In this document: in pieces, positions 1 through 6,151 of the stretch | How the letters are laid out: the number at the start of each line of letters is the position of its first letter | Numbering within the stretch: position 1 is the first letter of the stretch | Assembly (NCBI GenBank): GCA_023700785.1 | Contig: JAMPYH010000131.1 | Location: forward strand, 1-7,500 | Direction: 5' to 3' | Length of the DNA stretch: 7,500 bases | Origin: Candidatus Zixiibacteriota bacterium | Lineage (GTDB): Bacteria > Zixibacteria > MSB-5A5 > GN15 > FEB-12 | Notes under the pieces: model-generated | What the model was told of the DNA's origin: nothing | The model's input: the letters and a program-made list of their open reading frames with translations, nothing else | Database searches by the model: none | Program-made: the position numbers and the translations under genes

Positions 1-87
1 CAACAAATAAACAACCAGCCTGGCACACGCTCATCATCCAGGCAGGTGACCACTCGTGATGAGCGCCACAAGAAGGAGTCCGCATGA
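1..87 (+). CDS. Possible C-terminal end of an upstream gene (partial)
   Basis: Frame 1 is open from the window edge to a TGA at 85-87. It would encode a 28-residue hydrophilic tail rich in Arg, Ser, Thr and Gln, ending in KKESA. The stop overlaps the ATG of the redoxin gene as ATGA (84-87), an arrangement typical of translationally coupled genes and repeated twice more in this window as GTGA. Against it: 28 open codons can arise by chance, no domain is recognisable, and a 9-bp inverted repeat (28-65) lies inside it. If it is not coding, these bases are simply the redoxin gene's 5' leader. No function can be assigned. Confidence 0.3.
   Translation, partial: QQINNQPGTRSSSRQVTTRDERHKKESA
28..65. 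repeat. 9-bp perfect inverted repeat upstream of redoxin gene
   Basis: CGCTCATCA at 28-36 is the exact reverse complement of TGATGAGCG at 57-65, with a 20-base spacer. It ends 7 bases before the Shine-Dalgarno sequence of the redoxin gene. It could be an operator or an mRNA hairpin near the ribosome-binding site. There is no U-tract, so it is not a rho-independent terminator. If the upstream reading frame is real, the repeat is within coding sequence. Confidence 0.35.
73..78 (+). promoter_or_regulatory. Shine-Dalgarno site of redoxin gene
   Basis: AAGGAG lies 5 bases before the ATG at 84. This strong match fixes the start of the redoxin gene. Confidence 0.8.
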
Positions 88-716
88 AGAAGTATCTCTT
101 GATCGCTTTGGGAGTTGTATTGATCGGCAGCTGGGTCATCGCCGATGACGCCGCCAAGACCGAGGCGCCGAAGGTCGCCGCGGTGGTTGACCAGCCTGCC
201 CCGAATTTTACCCTGACCGATGTTGCCGGTAAGACTGTCTCCCTCTCCGATTACAAGGGGAAATTCGTCGTGCTGGAATGGGTCAATTTTGACTGCCCGT
301 TCGTGAAGAAACATTACGGCTCGAAGAACATGCAGACCTTGCAGGCGACCTTCGCCAAAAAGGAAGTGGTCTGGCTGTCGATCTGTTCGTCGGCCAAAGG
401 GAAGCAGGGACATTTTGAGGGAAAAGACCTGACCGAGCGGATCACCAAGGAAGCGCATGCCGCGTCGAGCTATTTGATCGACGGTGACGGCGCGGTCGGC
501 CGGATGTACGGCGCGAAGACCACGCCGCACATGTTCGTTATCGATCCCGAAGGGACGTTGATCTACGCCGGCGCGATCGATGACAAACCGTCGGCCAACC
601 CGGACGACATCAAGGCCGCGCAGAATTATGTCCAGCTCGCGCTGGACGCCGCGATGGCCGGCAAGCCGGTCGCGACCAAAGCGAGCGCCCCCTACGGTTG
701 CGGTGTGAAATACTGA
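84..716 (+). CDS. Exported thioredoxin-fold protein, peroxiredoxin-like 1 family
   Basis: A 210-residue protein of the AhpC/TSA-redoxin superfamily. Residues 1-20 form a Sec signal peptide (KK, hydrophobic stretch, cleavage probably after VIA before DD), so the mature domain is predicted to be periplasmic. The thioredoxin fold starts at about residue 36 (APNFTLTD) and includes the active-site segment NFDCPFVKKHY with Cys71. The second Cys of a CxxC motif is replaced by Val. The cis-Pro loop is TTPHMFVID (Pro148). Two other Cys occur, Cys101 (LSICSS) and Cys206 in the C-terminal PYGCGVKY, an ending I recall as characteristic of the PRX-like 1 group. By family analogy it may act in thiol redox or peroxide defence, but no substrate is established. 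The ATG at 84 is supported by AAGGAG 5 bases upstream. The gene is convergent with the efflux operon and separated from it by a terminator. Confidence 0.88.
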   Translation: MKKYLLIALGVVLIGSWVIADDAAKTEAPKVAAVVDQPAPNFTLTDVAGKTVSLSDYKGKFVVLEWVNFDCPFVKKHYGSKNMQTLQATFAKKEVVWLSICSSAKGKQGHFEGKDLTERITKEAHAASSYLIDGDGAVGRMYGAKTTPHMFVIDPEGTLIYAGAIDDKPSANPDDIKAAQNYVQLALDAAMAGKPVATKASAPYGCGVKY

Positions 717-740
717 TCCCTGTCCGCGAATCAGAAACAA

Positions 741-775
741 AAATAGCCCCGCTATCAAGCGGGGCTTTTCTATTT
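741..775. terminator. Bidirectional rho-independent terminator
   Basis: AGCCCCGC (745-752) pairs perfectly with GCGGGGCT (759-766) around a 6-base loop. On the plus strand the stem is followed by a T-rich run (766-773). On the minus strand the A-rich run at 739-743 becomes a T-tract. It lies 25 bases past the redoxin stop and about 15-25 bases past the RND stop, so it should terminate both convergent transcripts. Confidence 0.9.
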
Positions 776-789
776 ACGGGAGATCGAAC

Positions 790-3700
790 CTACTCGGATA
801 CGTAACCGGGTGTTCCGGTCATGGGCACTTCGGACGTCCGTTCTCTGCTCGTCTCATGCGCCGGGACTTTCGCCTCAGACGTGAAGCGAGCAAGCAACAG
901 ATAGACGACCGGCACCAGCACCAGCGTCAGAAAAGTTGAGAACAACATCCCGCCTACCACCGCTATTCCCAGCGGCTGACGAGCTTCTCCGCCTGCCCCC
1001 AGGCCGATAGCGATCGGCAGTACGCCAAAGATGGTGGCGAACGAAGTCATCAGGATCGGCCGGAGCCGTATCGCCGCGCCGGTTACGATAGCGTCACGCA
1101 GACTCTTCCCCGATTCGCGAAGCTGGTTGGCGTATTCGACTATCAGGATCGAGTTTTTGGTCACCAGACCGATCAACATGATCAAACCGATCTGCGAATA
1201 GATATTAATGGTCTGGCCAAACGCGAAGAGCGATATCAGCGCGCCTACCACCGCCAGCGGAACCGAAAGCAGGATGGTCAGCGGATGGATAAAGCTCTCA
1301 AACTGCGCCGCCAGCACCAGGAAGATAAAGACCACCGCGAACAGGAAGAGGAAGTAAAGCGCCGAGCTCGAATCGCGGTACTCGCGTGATTGCCCTGATA
1401 ATGCGGTCTTGACTCCCGCCGGCAGGTCGGTCGCGGCTATCAAGTCGAGGTCATCCAGCGCCTGCCCGAGACTTACTCCCGGAGCGATATTGGCGGAGAT
1501 CGTCGCGGAGCGAACACGGTTGAAGTGGTTCAGTTCTTTCGGCGCGACCGTCTCCTTGATATTGACCACATTCGCCAACTGCACCAGCCCGCCATTCCCC
1601 CGCAGGTACAGTTCTTCGATCGTTTCCGGCGTGGCGCGATCGGCCGGACGAAGCTGCGTGATCACATCGTACTGCTTGGCGGCCCGCTTAAAATTGGTCA
1701 CTACACGTCCACCAAGATAGGTCTCGAGCGTGGTGCCGATATCGGTCACCGAGACGCCAAGGCCGGCGGCGCGTTCGCGGTCGATGGTAATATCAAGCTG
1801 CGGCTTGTTGAGGCGGAGGTCGGTATCCAGATTGATGAGATAGCCGAGTTGCTGGGCCTTTCCCATCATGATCCCGACCGCCTGCTGAAGTTCCTCATAA
1901 CTATTCGCCTGGAGCACATACTGCACGGGCGACTCAAACCCTTGCCCCAGCGACGGCGGGTTGATCAGGAACGCCAGCACGCCGGGGATGCCGAGCAAAC
2001 GCGGAAACATCTCGCCGACGATCTCCTGCTGCGTTCGCTGACGTTCGTCGCGCGGTTTTAGCTCGAGAAAGACAAATCCGTTGGTTACTCGACCCGGACC
2101 GCCGAAGCCGAGACCGGTGGCGGTGAAAAGACCGTCGCGCTCCGGCAGCGCCATCAGGTTATCTTCAACCTGCCGCATATAGCGGTCGGTGTATTCAAGG
2201 GTGGCGCCTTCGGGCGCCAACACGATACCAAACGCGACTCCACGGTCTTCGGTCGGCACCAACTCCGACGGAATAAAGCGGAGCAAGGCGGCGCCAAGGA
2301 CCACCAGCAACAGCGCGCCCGCGACCGAGAACACCTTGTGGTCGATCACCCATTCGAGCGTGCCGCGATAAAATCTATCGAGCCAATCAAAGAAACGATC
2401 GAATGTCCGCGAGGCGAAGTTCTGCCTGCCGGTATGCAGCGGGAGCAACATACGCGAGCAGAGCATCGGCGTTAAAGTCAGCGCGACAAAGCCGGAGATC
2501 AGCACCGCGACCGCCACAGTCAGGCCAAACTCGTTGAACAAGCGGCCGACATTCCCTTCGAGAAACGCGAGCGGCACAAAGACGGCGACTAGCGTGATAG
2601 TGGTCGCCATCACCGCGAAACCGATCTCCCTGGAACCATCGATCGCCGCCTGCCGCCGGTTCTTCCCCATCTCCATGTGGCGATAGACGTTTTCGAGCAC
2701 GACGATAGCGTCATCCACCACCAGACCGATCGCCAGCACCAGCGCCAGCAGGGTCAGGATGTTGATGGTAAAGCCAAAGAAATAGGCGAGCGCGAACGCG
2801 CCGATGATCGACGCCGGTATGGCGAAGGTCGGAATGATGGTCGCGCGAAAACTCTTGAGAAAAAGGAGAATGACAAAGACCACCAGCAAAAACGCGATAA
2901 GCAGCGTTTCGGCCACTTCGTCGATGGAATCCTGGATAAACGTCGCGGAGTTGTACGCGACCTCAAGCGTCATCCCATCCGGCAGCAGTTTGGCCAGATC
3001 GGGCAGAGCGGCGACGACGACGTCGCCGACATCAATGGTACTGGCCTTCTGCTGTTTGATGATCCCCAGGCCGATCGCCGGCTGGCCGTTATAGCGCACT
3101 TCGGTCCGCTCATCCTCGGCGCCAAGCTCCACCTGGGCGACATCACCCAGACGAACCGTCTCATCGCCGGTTTGCTTGACTATAATGGCGGAGAAGCCTT
3201 CAGGAGTGACCAATTCGCCTCGCGTACGGACCGAAAACTCTCTCCCCTCACCTTCGACTCGTCCGGCCGGAATCTCGGCGTTCTCGCGTCGAATGGCGTT
3301 TTCAACATCGCTGGCGGTCAATCCGCGCGCGGCCATCCGCTGGGCATCCAGCCAGACGCGCATGGCATAACGTCGCTCGCCGCCGAGGAAAACCGAGGCG
3401 ACCCCCGGCAAACGCTGGATCCGGTCTTTCATGATCCGGTCGGCGACATCGGTTAGTTCCAGATTCGAGTGACGGGTACTTGAAAGCGCCAGCCAGACGA
3501 TCGGCTGGGCGTTGACATCTACCTTTTCCACGATCGGATCATCCGCTTCGCGTGGAAGCAAACCGCGCACACGCGATACTCGATCGCGAACATCGTTGGC
3601 GGCCTCGTTGACATCGCGGCCAAGTTCAAACTCGATCGTGATGATCGACCCCTGCTCCTGGCTCGACGACGTCAGGGTTTTGACCCCTTCGACCGTGGAA

Positions 3701-3912
3701 AGCTGCTCTTCGAGCACGTCGGTGATCTCGGTCTCGATGACATTCGGGCTGGCGCCGCGATAGAATGTCGAGATCGAGACGATCGGCGGGTCGATATCGG
3801 GATATTCTCGAACCGGCAAACGGCTGAACGCCACCGCACCGAGCAAAATGATGATCAGGCTGAAAACCAGCGCCAGTACCGGCCGCTGGATCGATATCTC
3901 GGATAACTTCAC
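790..3912 (-). CDS. RND efflux pump inner-membrane subunit (HAE1/AcrB type)
   Basis: A 1040-residue proton-driven RND transporter of the hydrophobe/amphiphile efflux family, within the usual 1020-1060 range. It has TM1 at about 10-30, a first periplasmic porter loop at about 31-335, TM2-6 at about 336-490, TM7 at about 528-548, a second loop at about 549-850 and TM8-12 at about 851-1008. A hydrophilic cytoplasmic tail follows. The proton-relay residues are present: Asp400-Asp401 in GLVVDDAIVVLENV (TM4) and Lys919 in GLVTKNSILIVEYA (TM10). The N-terminus (ISIQRPVLALVFSL, then REYPDIDPP) is typical of the family. The start is GTG at 3912-3910, overlapping the adaptor gene's TGA as GTGA, with GGGAGG at 3919-3924 as Shine-Dalgarno. 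It should form a trimer, exporting drugs or other amphiphiles with the adaptor and a TolC-like channel encoded elsewhere. The substrate cannot be told from sequence, so no gene symbol is given. Confidence 0.96.
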   Translation of the reverse strand: MKLSEISIQRPVLALVFSLIIILLGAVAFSRLPVREYPDIDPPIVSISTFYRGASPNVIETEITDVLEEQLSTVEGVKTLTSSSQEQGSIITIEFELGRDVNEAANDVRDRVSRVRGLLPREADDPIVEKVDVNAQPIVWLALSSTRHSNLELTDVADRIMKDRIQRLPGVASVFLGGERRYAMRVWLDAQRMAARGLTASDVENAIRRENAEIPAGRVEGEGREFSVRTRGELVTPEGFSAIIVKQTGDETVRLGDVAQVELGAEDERTEVRYNGQPAIGLGIIKQQKASTIDVGDVVVAALPDLAKLLPDGMTLEVAYNSATFIQDSIDEVAETLLIAFLLVVFVILLFLKSFRATIIPTFAIPASIIGAFALAYFFGFTINILTLLALVLAIGLVVDDAIVVLENVYRHMEMGKNRRQAAIDGSREIGFAVMATTITLVAVFVPLAFLEGNVGRLFNEFGLTVAVAVLISGFVALTLTPMLCSRMLLPLHTGRQNFASRTFDRFFDWLDRFYRGTLEWVIDHKVFSVAGALLLVVLGAALLRFIPSELVPTEDRGVAFGIVLAPEGATLEYTDRYMRQVEDNLMALPERDGLFTATGLGFGGPGRVTNGFVFLELKPRDERQRTQQEIVGEMFPRLLGIPGVLAFLINPPSLGQGFESPVQYVLQANSYEELQQAVGIMMGKAQQLGYLINLDTDLRLNKPQLDITIDRERAAGLGVSVTDIGTTLETYLGGRVVTNFKRAAKQYDVITQLRPADRATPETIEELYLRGNGGLVQLANVVNIKETVAPKELNHFNRVRSATISANIAPGVSLGQALDDLDLIAATDLPAGVKTALSGQSREYRDSSSALYFLFLFAVVFIFLVLAAQFESFIHPLTILLSVPLAVVGALISLFAFGQTINIYSQIGLIMLIGLVTKNSILIVEYANQLRESGKSLRDAIVTGAAIRLRPILMTSFATIFGVLPIAIGLGAGGEARQPLGIAVVGGMLFSTFLTLVLVPVVYLLLARFTSEAKVPAHETSRERTSEVPMTGTPGYVSE

Positions 3913-4997
3913 TGAGCGCCTCCCTGCATCGCCACCGCCTGAGTCGCCTGCTGCGGGATCGGCATCACCTTGGCCCCTTCAAACAATTTCTGGTGCCCCG
4001 CGCTGACCACAGTCTGCCCGGCTTCGAGACCGGCGAGGATCTCGACAGATTCCGGCTGGCGGCTCCCGATCTGAACCTGCGTCCGCGTGACCGTGCTATC
4101 CGGCTTTACCACAAAGACCAGCATTTGGTCTCCTTCGGCAAAGATCGCTTCATCCGGCACTACCAACGCGTTCTCACGCGAACTCAGTACCGCCGCGATA
4201 TTGGCGGACATTCCGGGACGGAAACGAAGACCTGGATTGTCAACATGCGCGATGATCCGGGCGCTGCGCGTGGCGGCATCAACTATCGGCTCGATCACTT
4301 CGATCGTCCCTTTCAGCTTTTCCCCGGGATAGGCCGTAGTGGAAACTTCGACCACCGCTTTGTACTTTAGCAGCGAATAGAATCGCTCCGGCGCGGCGAA
4401 AGAGACTTTGAGCTCCGATAATTGCGCGATGTTGGTGATCGATGTACCGGCGCGAAGGAACGCGCCCGGGCTGACATTGCGGGCTCCCACTACGCCGTCA
4501 AACGGCGCGCAAATGCGGGTCTTCTCGAGACGCGCCTTGGCGTATGCGACATTTGCCTCGGCCACTTTGAGATTCGCCAGAGCGTTGTCATGCTCCTGCG
4601 GAGCGACCGCGCCGCGGTCGGAAAGAGATTTTATGCGCTCGTAAGTCACTAACTGTTGTTCGCGGAGCGCCTCGGCTCGCGCGAGCTCCGCTTTTAATTG
4701 CGAGTCGTCCAGTTGCGCGATCAGCTGTCCCTTGCGAATATGCGCACCCTCGTGAAAGGGGATATCCATCGCCAGCGCGTCGATCTCGGAGACGATTGTC
4801 ACCGCGTCGATCGCCTGGATCGTGCCGACCGCCTCAAATCGATCGACTACCGTACTCGCCGTAACCGTCGCGGTCTCTACCGGCATGGGCGGCGGGGTGA
4901 ATCCACCCGCGGCCTGATTGCCGGAACAACCGGCAAGCCCGAGTAACGCGGCGGATGAGAGGAGAATGATCGATCTGACCAGGGATAGCTGCTTCAC
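3909..4997 (-). CDS. RND periplasmic adaptor subunit (HlyD/AcrA family), lipoprotein
   Basis: A membrane fusion protein that links the RND pump to an outer-membrane channel. From the GTG at 4997 it has 362 residues, a normal length. Residues 1-24 are a lipoprotein signal peptide with lipobox LAGC, Cys24 being the lipidation site. The first lipoyl half lies at about 57-97, with the turn HEGAHIRKGQLIAQLDD. The alpha-helical hairpin is at about 98-160. The second lipoyl half is at about 162-190, with CAPFDGVVGARNVSPG. Beta-barrel and membrane-proximal domains follow (RFRPGMSANI, then LVVPDEAI). An in-frame TTG at 5009 would add four residues (MRFC). I prefer GTG because GAGG (5004-5007) stands 6 bases before it and the resulting MKQ start is typical of lipoproteins. 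The stop overlaps the pump gene's GTG by 4 bases. No regulator gene adjoins it. Confidence 0.93.
   Translation of the reverse strand: MKQLSLVRSIILLSSAALLGLAGCSGNQAAGGFTPPPMPVETATVTASTVVDRFEAVGTIQAIDAVTIVSEIDALAMDIPFHEGAHIRKGQLIAQLDDSQLKAELARAEALREQQLVTYERIKSLSDRGAVAPQEHDNALANLKVAEANVAYAKARLEKTRICAPFDGVVGARNVSPGAFLRAGTSITNIAQLSELKVSFAAPERFYSLLKYKAVVEVSTTAYPGEKLKGTIEVIEPIVDAATRSARIIAHVDNPGLRFRPGMSANIAAVLSSRENALVVPDEAIFAEGDQMLVFVVKPDSTVTRTQVQIGSRQPESVEILAGLEAGQTVVSAGHQKLFEGAKVMPIPQQATQAVAMQGGAQ
3919..3924 (-). promoter_or_regulatory. Shine-Dalgarno site of RND pump gene
   Basis: On the minus strand GGGAGG stands 6 bases before the GTG at 3912, inside the last codons of the adaptor gene. It supports both the GTG start and coupled translation of the two subunits. 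Confidence 0.65.
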
Positions 4998-5003
4998 ACA
5001 AAA

Positions 5004-5007
5004 CCTC
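5004..5007 (-). promoter_or_regulatory. Shine-Dalgarno site deciding the adaptor start
   Basis: On the minus strand GAGG sits 6 bases before the GTG at 4997. It overlaps the alternative TTG codon (5009-5007) and so cannot serve it, which favours the shorter protein. Confidence 0.5.
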
Positions 5008-5027
5008 AAAGTTACGCTTCTTATGTT

Positions 5028-5033
5028 TCTATA
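5028..5033 (-). promoter_or_regulatory. Candidate -10 element of efflux operon promoter
   Basis: TATAGA on the minus strand matches TATAAT at 5 of 6 positions and lies about 30 bases before the adaptor GTG, in an AT-rich island. At 17-18 bases upstream there is no good -35 (only GGCAAA-like sequence). The promoter would therefore be weak or activator-dependent, or the call is wrong. Confidence 0.3.
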
Positions 5034-5039
5034 TTCTTA

Positions 5040-5073
5040 CTCTGTCGGACTTTGCCCGGACCACCAGACAGAG
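5040..5073. promoter_or_regulatory. Candidate operator of the efflux operon
   Basis: CTCTGTC (5040-5046) and GACAGAG (5067-5073) form a perfect 7-bp inverted repeat with a 20-base spacer. The spacer region contains CGGAC twice (5046-5050 and 5057-5061), 11 bases apart, about one helical turn. The element lies just upstream of the candidate -10 of the adaptor gene, where a repressor or activator of a pump operon would bind. No regulator gene in this window can be tied to it. Confidence 0.3.
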
Positions 5074-5125
5074 AAAAGATATACGGTCCAAAGGAAGGAA
5101 TGTTTCCCCTTCATAATCGCCAAAC

Positions 5126-5189
5126 GGCGGCTCCGGTTCCCTGACATACAGGTATTGCGACCACTATATAACCGGTTCCGGGGCGGCTC
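5126..5189 (+). repeat. Two 8-bp direct repeats in swapped order
   Basis: GGCGGCTC occurs at 5126-5133 and 5182-5189. CCGGTTCC occurs at 5133-5140 and 5172-5179. In the first copy the two units overlap by one base in the order GGCGGCTC then CCGGTTCC; in the second the order is reversed. They may be protein-binding half-sites or chance matches in GC-rich sequence. Confidence 0.25.
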
Positions 5190-5210
5190 AATCACAACCG
5201 GGTCACATCC

Positions 5211-5222
5211 CCGCGATCGCGG
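5211..5222. promoter_or_regulatory. 12-bp perfect palindrome, candidate operator
   Basis: CCGCGATCGCGG is its own reverse complement. Imperfectly placed CACA (5204-5207) and TGTG (5225-5228) flank it. It lies about 110 bases upstream of the -35 of the sigma factor promoter, in noncoding DNA. A dimeric regulator is the obvious reader, but none is identified. Confidence 0.3.
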
Positions 5223-5330
5223 TCTGTGCCTCAGTCCAAGTTACTGCGATGCAAGGTCTGGGCTGTCACGTGTTAGATCCTTGTGAGTACCGAAGCGCAG
5301 ACCGATACCGCGGCCTCCTCTTGCCGCCTT

Positions 5331-5359
5331 TTGACATTTGAAGTGATCGATCGTATGTT
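5331..5359 (+). promoter_or_regulatory. Sigma70-type promoter of the sigma factor/kinase operon
   Basis: A perfect -35 TTGACA (5331-5336), a 17-base spacer and a -10 TATGTT (5354-5359, four of six matches including the first TA and the final T). Transcription should start near 5366, leaving a leader of about 54 bases. The position rules out the upstream in-frame TTG at 5363 as a translation start. Confidence 0.65.
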
Positions 5360-5419
5360 CAGTTGGTATCAAAGAGCAGAATCCATAACCAGCAGCGCCA
5401 TTCCGCGGACCAATTCAGC

Positions 5420-6151
5420 GTGACAAGCGAACCGAATTCACACTTTCCGACCACCCGGTTCAGCGCGGTGAAGGGGCTACGCAATGCGGACGCGGAAACT
5501 CGCCGCAGAAGCTGGAACGCGCTTATCGCGGTCTATTGGCGGCCGTCCTACAAGTACACCCGAATCCGCTGGAAACTTGATCCGGAACAAGCGCAAGACG
5601 CTATCCAGTCATTCTTTCTGACAGCGTTCGAAAAACAATACCTCGCCGATTTCGACCCATCCATCGCTCGCTTTAGAACTTATCTGAGGATCTGCCTTGA
5701 TCGCTTTATCCTTAAAGAACGGCAGTCTTCGGATCGGCTCAAGCGCGGCGGAGATATCGAACACTTGTCGCTCGACTTCGCCTCGGCGGATTCCGAACTG
5801 AATCGCCTTACGGCGTCGGCGACGGAGCGCCCGGATCGACTGTTTGATCAGGAGTGGGTGCGAAGTATCCTGGTGCTCTCTATACACAAGTTCAAAGCGA
5901 CTTGCGTGGAGCAGGAGAAAGAGATCAATTTCGCGCTCTTCGAGAGGTACGACCTCGGAGACGATGCTTCCCTTACTTATGCGCAGCTTGGCGAACAATT
6001 CGCGCTCAGTATAGAGACTGTCACCAATTATCTCGCCTGGGCGCGCAGGCAATTCAGACAGACAGTTCTGGAGACGATTGCCGAGTTGACCGCCACAGAA
6101 GAAGAGTATCGCGAGGAAGTGCTCGCCGTTTTGGGGATAAAACTGACGTGA
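5420..6151 (+). CDS. ECF-type RNA polymerase sigma factor, Planctomycete-like, kinase-linked
   Basis: A 243-residue sigma factor of the ECF-like group found beside Ser/Thr kinases in Planctomycetes and Acidobacteria. It opens with the group's FPTTRFSAV block (residues 9-17; FPTTRW in relatives). Region 2 covers about 35-100, with AQDAIQSFF (58-66), ARFRTYLRICLDRFI (83-97) and then KRGGD-SLD (108-119). A long linker (about 120-180) precedes region 4, whose helix-turn-helix is YAQLGEQFALSIETVTNYLAWARRQF (187-212, named here by its ends: YAQLGEQF and NYLAWARRQF). The family's C-terminal block (TIAELT, then EEYREEVLAVLGI) is also present. I chose GTG 5420 because a strong promoter overlaps the in-frame TTG at 5363 and because homologues begin about 8-10 residues before FPTTR. 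No clear Shine-Dalgarno precedes it. No anti-sigma gene is present. Its stop overlaps the kinase start as GTGA. Target genes are unknown. Confidence 0.88.
   Translation: MTSEPNSHFPTTRFSAVKGLRNADAETRRRSWNALIAVYWRPSYKYTRIRWKLDPEQAQDAIQSFFLTAFEKQYLADFDPSIARFRTYLRICLDRFILKERQSSDRLKRGGDIEHLSLDFASADSELNRLTASATERPDRLFDQEWVRSILVLSIHKFKATCVEQEKEINFALFERYDLGDDASLTYAQLGEQFALSIETVTNYLAWARRQFRQTVLETIAELTATEEEYREEVLAVLGIKLT

Larger units (their letters stand above)
4998..5419. other. Divergent intergenic region between efflux and sigma/kinase operons
   Basis: No convincing gene is seen here. The region holds a candidate minus-strand -10 (5028-5033), a dyad (5040-5073), shuffled 8-bp repeats (5126-5189), an 8-bp palindrome AACCGGTT (5170-5177), a 12-bp palindrome (5211-5222) and a good plus-strand promoter (5331-5359). 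The untranslated leader of the sigma factor gene occupies about 5366-5419. A plus-strand open frame runs through from inside the adaptor gene to 5286 but has no family features and starts antisense to the adaptor's N-terminus. Confidence 0.7.

Noticed and set aside
1525..2061. A 178-codon plus-strand open frame opposite the RND pump gene
   Set aside because: It is an antisense shadow with no recognisable motif.
2677..3456. A 259-codon plus-strand open frame opposite the RND pump gene
   Set aside because: It is antisense to a clearly functional gene, strongly charged and low in complexity, with no family features; it arises from the codon bias of the opposite strand.
5267..5272. CACGTG palindrome in the intergenic region
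   Set aside because: Six bases only, expected often by chance, with no symmetric extension.
4918..5286. A 122-codon plus-strand open frame across the divergent region
   Set aside because: It begins antisense to the adaptor's signal peptide, runs through promoter-like and palindromic DNA, and has irregular composition and no ribosome-binding site.
5355..5423. A 22-residue leader peptide ending in a GTGA overlap with the sigma factor start
   Set aside because: Its ATG lies inside the predicted -10 element (5354-5359), so it would not be in the transcript, and it has no Shine-Dalgarno.
5854..6147. An N-terminal extension of the kinase reading frame
   Set aside because: It overlaps the sigma factor gene in another frame and its residues are arginine-rich with no domain; the GTG at 6148 gives a normal kinase N-terminus.
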